Source: an uncultured Eubacteriales bacterium
GTDB taxonomy: Bacteria; Bacillota; Clostridia; Lachnospirales; Lachnospiraceae
Length of the DNA stretch: 64,000 nucleotides
Assembly (NCBI GenBank): GCA_900315425.1
Contig: OMZA01000005.1
Location: forward strand, 6,411-70,410
Reading direction: 5' to 3'
Positions 59,470-64,000 of this stretch are shown here, in pieces. A program made the translations under genes and the position numbers. Position 1 is the stretch's first letter, and the number at the start of each line of letters is the position of its first letter. The notes beneath the pieces were generated by a model, which made no database searches, was not told where the DNA came from, and was given only the letters and a program-made list of their open reading frames with translations.

Positions 59470-59859
59470 TTAATAATCATCATCGTCTGCATCATCGCCG
59501 AAATCTCCCATGTATTCACGACCTGATACACGGTTTCTCTTTCTCTCTTTTTCGACGAGCTCAGATAACTGATCTCTTACTTCAACAGATTTCTTGATTC
59601 TTTTAATTAATAACTCTGGTGAGGATTTATCTGCCGTTAAGAGTTTAATCGTTCCCAAACCAAAGATTCTCTGTCCTAAAGTTCTCTCCAAACTATTATC
59701 CATTACTCTGTATAATCTGAGTTCATCTTCCTTTTTGTTTAATAAACCTGATTCAACTACAAGTTTATCCGGATATAATTTGTACTTTGTAAATGACCAT
59801 GGAAGTCCAAAAATAGTTCTTTTTCTGTCCTGCCATACCATCTCTTTCTTATTAGCCAT
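59470..59859 (-). CDS. bacterial PH-domain protein
   Basis: The 129-residue protein has a bacterial pleckstrin-homology-like (DUF304-type) core at about 15-90, with the strand pattern TKYKLYPDKLVVESGLL and RIFGLGTIKLLTAD. A charged helix follows and then a very acidic C-terminal tail ending in Asp repeats. No membrane helix is present, unlike YdbS. Function is unknown. The ATG follows GGAGGT by 7 nt. It lies 20 nt after the phosphohexomutase. Confidence 0.75.
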   Translation of the reverse strand: MANKKEMVWQDRKRTIFGLPWSFTKYKLYPDKLVVESGLLNKKEDELRLYRVMDNSLERTLGQRIFGLGTIKLLTADKSSPELLIKRIKKSVEVRDQLSELVEKERKRNRVSGREYMGDFGDDADDDDY

Positions 59860-59879
59860 TACCACACCTCCAATTTTTA

Positions 59880-61619
59880 TTAACCAATCATTTCATTGAT
59901 AAGTTTAATAACTTCTTCGCCAAGTTCCTTTTCTAATTTATCAGCATCTTCAAGAGATGATCCCTTGATTCCATAATAGAATTTAATCTTAGGCTCTGTA
60001 CCGGAAGGTCTTACACACATCCATGCTCCATCTTCAAGGTCATAGTATAATACGTTAGACTCTGGAAGGTTTGTTGGCTTAACTTCACCGGTAACAATAT
60101 CTGTAATTGTACCCTTCTTGTAATCTCTTGCTGAAATAACTTTATATCTACCGAACTTCTCCGGTGTTTCATTTCTAAGGGTATTAAGAACATCCTGAAT
60201 CTTCTGGAGTCCTTCGATTCCTGCTAATGTTATAGCCTGAATACCATCTTTGTAATATCCATATTTTTCATACATTGCAAGCATAGCATCCCAAAGAGTC
60301 ATGTTCTTTGTCTTATAGTAAGCTGCTGCCTCACAAAGTGCCATTGTTGCAACGATAGCATCTTTATCTCTTGCATGAGTACCAATAAGACATCCGTAAC
60401 TTTCCTCAAATCCGAAGAGATAATGTCCTTTACCAGTATTCTCAAACTCAAGAATCTGCTGTCCAATATATTTGAAACCTGTTAAAACTTCAATTATGTC
60501 AACATTATAATATTTTGCAATTGCATCTGCCATATTGGTTGTAACGATAGTTTTAATAAGTTTTCCATCTTCTGGAAGTCCGTTCTGTTCCTTTATCTGT
60601 TCAATTTCATAGTCAGCTAAAAGACATCCTGACATATTTCCTGTAAGGGAATGATACTCACCTGTCTTTGAATCTTTTACATATACTCCAAGACGGTCTG
60701 CATCCGGATCTGTAGCAAGACAAAGGTCTGCATCTACTTTCTTAGCAAGAGCAAGTGCCATCTCAAATGCTTCTGCAGCTTCCGGATTAGGATAGCTTAC
60801 TGTTGGGAATTCTCCATCTGGTTTTTCCTGCTCTGGAACTACATATACATGTTTAAAACCTAACTCTTTCAACACTCTTCTTGCCGGAATGTTACCTGTT
60901 CCGTGAAGTGGTGTATATACGATTTTAAGATTGTCTGCCTCAGCATCTATGCAATCCTGTCTCTTAACCTGAGTCTTAAGAGCTGCGATATATCTGTCAT
61001 CAAGCTCTGAGGAAATGACATTGTAAAGTCCTGCCTCTTTAGCTTCATCTTTATTCATTGTTTTACATGTGAAGATGTCTTCAATAGCCTTAACTTCACT
61101 CATGATTCCCTTATCATGAGGTGGTGTTATCTGAGCTCCATCTTCCCAATATACTTTATAACCATTATAATTTGCAGGGTTATGGCTTGCTGTTATATTA
61201 ATACCAGCCACACATCCAAGATCTCTTACTGCGAATGAAAGCATTGGTGTTGGTCTTAATGATGGAAATACATAAGCTTTGATTCCATTTGCATTAAGGC
61301 AAAGAGCTGCTATGTCTGCGAATTCTGTAGACATTCTTCTTGAGTCGTAAGAAATAGCCACTCCTTTTTCCTTACCGCCTTCTACTTTAAGGATATAATT
61401 AGCAAGACCCTGTGTAGCCCTACGCACTGTATACTCATTCATACGGTTTAGTCCGGCACCGATAATTCCTCTTAAACCTGCAGTACCAAACTCTAAGTCT
61501 TTATAAAATCTTTCTTTTATTTCATTTTCATCCGATGCAATACTTTTAAGCTCCTGTTTTGTAGCTTCATCAACCTGTGGTGCATCTAACCATACTTTAT
61601 AGGACTCTTTATAATCCAT
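59880..61619 (-). CDS. pgcA: phospho-sugar mutase (phosphoglucomutase/phosphomannomutase)
   Basis: This enzyme interconverts hexose 1- and 6-phosphates for envelope and storage sugar synthesis. The 579-residue protein is of the PgcA type. The active-site serine is in TASHNPANYNGYK, the metal loop is DPDADRLG, the sugar loop is GFEESYG and the phosphate-binding loop is RPSGTEPKIK. AGGAGG precedes the ATG. It has its own consensus promoter and is followed by the PH-domain gene. Confidence 0.93.
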   Translation of the reverse strand: MDYKESYKVWLDAPQVDEATKQELKSIASDENEIKERFYKDLEFGTAGLRGIIGAGLNRMNEYTVRRATQGLANYILKVEGGKEKGVAISYDSRRMSTEFADIAALCLNANGIKAYVFPSLRPTPMLSFAVRDLGCVAGINITASHNPANYNGYKVYWEDGAQITPPHDKGIMSEVKAIEDIFTCKTMNKDEAKEAGLYNVISSELDDRYIAALKTQVKRQDCIDAEADNLKIVYTPLHGTGNIPARRVLKELGFKHVYVVPEQEKPDGEFPTVSYPNPEAAEAFEMALALAKKVDADLCLATDPDADRLGVYVKDSKTGEYHSLTGNMSGCLLADYEIEQIKEQNGLPEDGKLIKTIVTTNMADAIAKYYNVDIIEVLTGFKYIGQQILEFENTGKGHYLFGFEESYGCLIGTHARDKDAIVATMALCEAAAYYKTKNMTLWDAMLAMYEKYGYYKDGIQAITLAGIEGLQKIQDVLNTLRNETPEKFGRYKVISARDYKKGTITDIVTGEVKPTNLPESNVLYYDLEDGAWMCVRPSGTEPKIKFYYGIKGSSLEDADKLEKELGEEVIKLINEMIG

Positions 61620-61675
61620 GTTCTACCTCCTAAGTGCGTGGCAAATATTGTCTCTAAATTTACACAATCCTTTAG

Positions 61676-61704
61676 ATTATATAATAATATCTGCTCAAAG
61701 TCAA
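61676..61704 (-). promoter_or_regulatory. promoter of the phospho-sugar mutase gene
   Basis: On the minus strand TTGACT, a 17-nt spacer and TATAAT give a predicted start near 61669, about 50 nt before the ATG. Confidence 0.75.
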
Positions 61705-61729
61705 AAATTACATTTCCATATCTTTTAAT

Positions 61730-62962
61730 TTACTCATTATTTATAATATTTCCTGCTATTTCCAGCAATTTTTCCCTGTTATTATACTTTGGATTGTCTA
61801 ACACCTTATATAACAGGATATTTAAAATCTCTCCTAACTTGGCACCTTTGGGAACTCCTATTTCCATAAGATCGCCTCCCTTAACTGCCAGCTCCTTAAG
61901 ACTTAGACAATCCCCATCATCAATCACCTTTTTGTACAGGTGCTCAATATTATTTATATAATCAGAATTATCCGGATATTCTCCACCCTTCCAATCCTGT
62001 AAATTTATACACACCTTGGAAAACTCCAGAAACTTATCAAATATATCCACTCCCACTTCATGAGCGGCCACCCTTACATTTTCCTTGTATATATTTCTAA
62101 AATCCTTTGAATATCCCACTATTCTTTTGCAGATATTCACGGTTTTATTATCAAACTTTAATTTTTTAAGAATCTTTGATACTTCCTCTTCTTCCCTGTG
62201 ATACAACAAAGCCGCCCATTTCATATAATTATTCTTAGGCATAGCTTTTACCAGCTCAATGTTTATATCATCTTCTACCTCTGAAAGTATATACTTTAGC
62301 AAGCCACACTTTCTTGCTTCCATTAGTTTTTCCGGGGTATCTGACATTATAAGCTTATCTAATTCCGTACGGATTCTTTCTTTGCTTATTTTATTAAGAT
62401 TCTCTGCCAAATCACCGGCTGCTTTTTTTGTTTTTTCTTCTACCTCAAAGTTAAGCACTGCGGCGAATCTGAAAGCTCTAAGGATTCTCAGCGCATCTTC
62501 GTCGAATCTATTGTAGGGATTCCCTACACATTTTACAATGCCCTCTTTCAAATCCTCTATGCCACCAAAAAGGTCAATTATCCCCTTGGTATCATTATAG
62601 GCCATAGCATTTATGGTAAAATCTCTTCTCTTTAGATCTTCTTTTAAGCTCACGGTAAATTCTACCTTGTCGGGATGTCTGCCATCTGCATATTTGCCAT
62701 CGATTCTGTAAGTGGTTACTTCATAGCCCACCTTATCAATCATTATAGTTACTGTTCCGTGCTGGATTCCGGTATCTATGGTGTGTTTAAACAGTTTCTT
62801 TACCTGCATAGGTGTGGCATTGGTGGTTATATCCCAGTCGTTGGGTTCTTTACCGATAATGGCATCTCTTACGCATCCTCCAACCGCATATGCCTCGTAT
62901 CCGTTTTTTTCCAATGTGTTAATTATATATTTTACATGTTTTGGCATATTTATGGCAATCAC
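61730..62962 (-). CDS. cca: CCA tRNA nucleotidyltransferase
   Basis: It adds or repairs the 3' CCA of tRNAs. The 410 residues carry the class II nucleotidyltransferase motifs: VGGCVRDAIIGKEPNDWDITT with the catalytic D-x-D, the RRDFTINAMAYND segment and the RFDEDALRILRAFRFAAVLNFEV region. The start is GTG, spaced from GGGTGG. A later ATG has no ribosome site. It lies downstream of metK past a terminator. Confidence 0.93.
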   Translation of the reverse strand: MIAINMPKHVKYIINTLEKNGYEAYAVGGCVRDAIIGKEPNDWDITTNATPMQVKKLFKHTIDTGIQHGTVTIMIDKVGYEVTTYRIDGKYADGRHPDKVEFTVSLKEDLKRRDFTINAMAYNDTKGIIDLFGGIEDLKEGIVKCVGNPYNRFDEDALRILRAFRFAAVLNFEVEEKTKKAAGDLAENLNKISKERIRTELDKLIMSDTPEKLMEARKCGLLKYILSEVEDDINIELVKAMPKNNYMKWAALLYHREEEEVSKILKKLKFDNKTVNICKRIVGYSKDFRNIYKENVRVAAHEVGVDIFDKFLEFSKVCINLQDWKGGEYPDNSDYINNIEHLYKKVIDDGDCLSLKELAVKGGDLMEIGVPKGAKLGEILNILLYKVLDNPKYNNREKLLEIAGNIINNE

Positions 62963-62986
62963 TGTTTCACCACCCTTCTATAATTC

Positions 62987-63017
62987 AAAAACCCCAGCCT
63001 TATATATAAGGCCGGGG
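62987..63017 (-). terminator. terminator between metK and cca
   Basis: On the minus strand a GC-rich stem of about 11 bp (CCCCGGCCTTA with its near-complement) and a 4-nt loop are followed by TTTTT, starting 8 nt after the metK stop. Confidence 0.85.
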
Positions 63018-63024
63018 ATATGTT

Positions 63025-64000
63025 TTATACTAAAAACTTTTTAAGGTCATCAACTTTATCAAGTTTTTCCCATGGAAGTTCCACATCTGTTCTTCCAAAA
63101 TGACCATATGCTGCTGTCTGTTTATAAATAGGTCTTCTTAAATCAAGCATCTTTATTATTCCCGCTGGTCTGAGATCAAAGTTTTCTCTAATGATTTCTA
63201 CTATCTTTTCACCATCTAATTTGCCTGTTCCAAATGTATCCACCATGATGGATGTTGGATGAGCAACACCGATAGCGTATGAAAGCTGAATCTCACATTT
63301 ATCAGCAATGCCTGCTGCCACAATATTCTTTGCAACATATCTTGCTGCATATGCTGCAGAACGGTCCACCTTTGTGCAATCCTTTCCTGAGAATGCACCG
63401 CCACCGTGTCTTGCATAACCACCGTATGTGTCTACTATAATCTTACGTCCTGTAAGACCTGAGTCACCCTGTGGTCCACCAATAACGAATCTTCCTGTAG
63501 GATTGATGAAATATTTTGTCTCATCATCTAGCATCTCTGCCGGAAGTACCGGTGCTAATACATATTTCTTAATATCTTCATGAATCTGTTCCTGTGTGAT
63601 TTCAGGATTGTGCTGTGTAGATATTACTACAGCTTCTATTCTTGAAGGCTTTCCATCTTCGTCATACTGAACAGTCACCTGGCTCTTGCCATCCGGTCTA
63701 AGATATGAAAGTGTACCATCCTTTCTTACCTTTGCCAACTGTCTTGTAAGTTTGTGAGCAAGAGATATTGGAAGAGGCATGAACTCTGCTGTCTCATTTG
63801 TGGCATATCCAAACATCATACCCTGATCACCGGCTCCTATAGCCTCTATCTCTTCTTCCGACATGGTGTTTTCCTTTGCTTCAAGAGCCTTATCAACACC
63901 CATGGCGATGTCAGCTGACTGCTCGTCAAGAGCTACTATAACTCCACATGTATCTGCGTCAAATCCGTATTTTGCACGGTCATATCCAATTTCTCTAATT
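63025..64000 (-). CDS. metK: S-adenosylmethionine synthetase, 5' end cut by window edge
   Basis: MetK makes SAM from methionine and ATP. The frame is open to the end of the window: codons upstream of the first internal ATG read [19 protein letters not shown], a MetK segment. The visible part also shows [37 protein letters not shown] and [23 protein letters not shown], ending [17 protein letters not shown]. About 325 of roughly 395 residues are present; the rest, any promoter and any SAM riboswitch lie outside. Confidence 0.95.
   Translation of the reverse strand, partial: IREIGYDRAKYGFDADTCGVIVALDEQSADIAMGVDKALEAKENTMSEEEIEAIGAGDQGMMFGYATNETAEFMPLPISLAHKLTRQLAKVRKDGTLSYLRPDGKSQVTVQYDEDGKPSRIEAVVISTQHNPEITQEQIHEDIKKYVLAPVLPAEMLDDETKYFINPTGRFVIGGPQGDSGLTGRKIIVDTYGGYARHGGGAFSGKDCTKVDRSAAYAARYVAKNIVAAGIADKCEIQLSYAIGVAHPTSIMVDTFGTGKLDGEKIVEIIRENFDLRPAGIIKMLDLRRPIYKQTAAYGHFGRTDVELPWEKLDKVDDLKKFLV

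Noticed and set aside
63025..64000. metK as a truncated pseudogene
   Set aside because: The frame stays open and MetK-like up to the window edge, so it is cut by the window, not broken.

Overview
The window is a 64-kb, AT-rich chromosomal segment from a low-GC Firmicute, most likely a gut Lachnospiraceae or close Clostridia relative. The evidence is strong AGGAGG ribosome binding sites, a pflB-pflA pair with a small 2[4Fe-4S] ferredoxin, an ispE-GntR pair, a tsaC-phosphatase-rpiB-atp gene order resembling the Bacillus ywl-atp region, and clostridial surface families (ChW repeats, WG repeats, DUF6273-like and DUF5702-like proteins). I cannot resolve the genus. Coding is dense and mostly on the minus strand; only mecA, a ferredoxin and a BMP-like protein are on the plus strand. 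I saw no rRNA, tRNA, CRISPR array or transposase.

Region 1 (1-15,000, minus strand) is a nearly gap-free run. A GH18 glycosidase leads into tsaC, a low-molecular-weight phosphatase homologue whose nucleophile is Ser, rpiB and a dCMP deaminase. The complete F1Fo ATP synthase operon follows (atpZ-I-B-E-F-H-A-G-D-C), then asnS and two small membrane proteins. The c subunit carries the Na+-binding residue pattern, and the beta subunit has an unusual 90-residue charged C-terminal tail.

Region 2 (15,000-21,700) holds mecA, a DUF1858 protein, ferredoxin, pflA and pflB, an EamA transporter and a Nudix hydrolase. pflB has a consensus promoter with a Rex-like operator just downstream. A short orphan transcription unit with its own promoter and terminator lies between the divergent GH18 and mecA genes.

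Region 3 (21,700-49,560, minus strand) is the most distinctive part: 17 collinear, tightly packed genes. In transcription order they are a GT-C-like membrane protein, TadZ, TadA, TadB, TadC, Flp pilin, TadE-like, a TadG-like giant, a second TadE-like protein, a prepilin peptidase, a WG/TPR-like protein, an FHA protein, a PP2C phosphatase, a membrane Ser/Thr kinase, a small membrane protein, a ChW-repeat protein and a 2,339-residue Ig-like membrane-anchored protein. This looks like a monoderm Tad pilus fused in one transcription unit with a phosphothreonine signalling module and two large surface proteins. The cluster lies between the intact Nudix gene and a decayed, same-orientation partial copy of that gene, which suggests it is an island.

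Region 4 (49,900-64,000, mostly minus) contains an ABC-2 exporter (two permeases and an ATPase), three tandem exported FKBP/trigger-factor-like foldases, a BMP-family protein on the plus strand, a GntR regulator, ispE, a PH-domain protein, a phosphohexomutase, a CCA-adding enzyme and the 3' two-thirds or more of metK, cut by the window edge.
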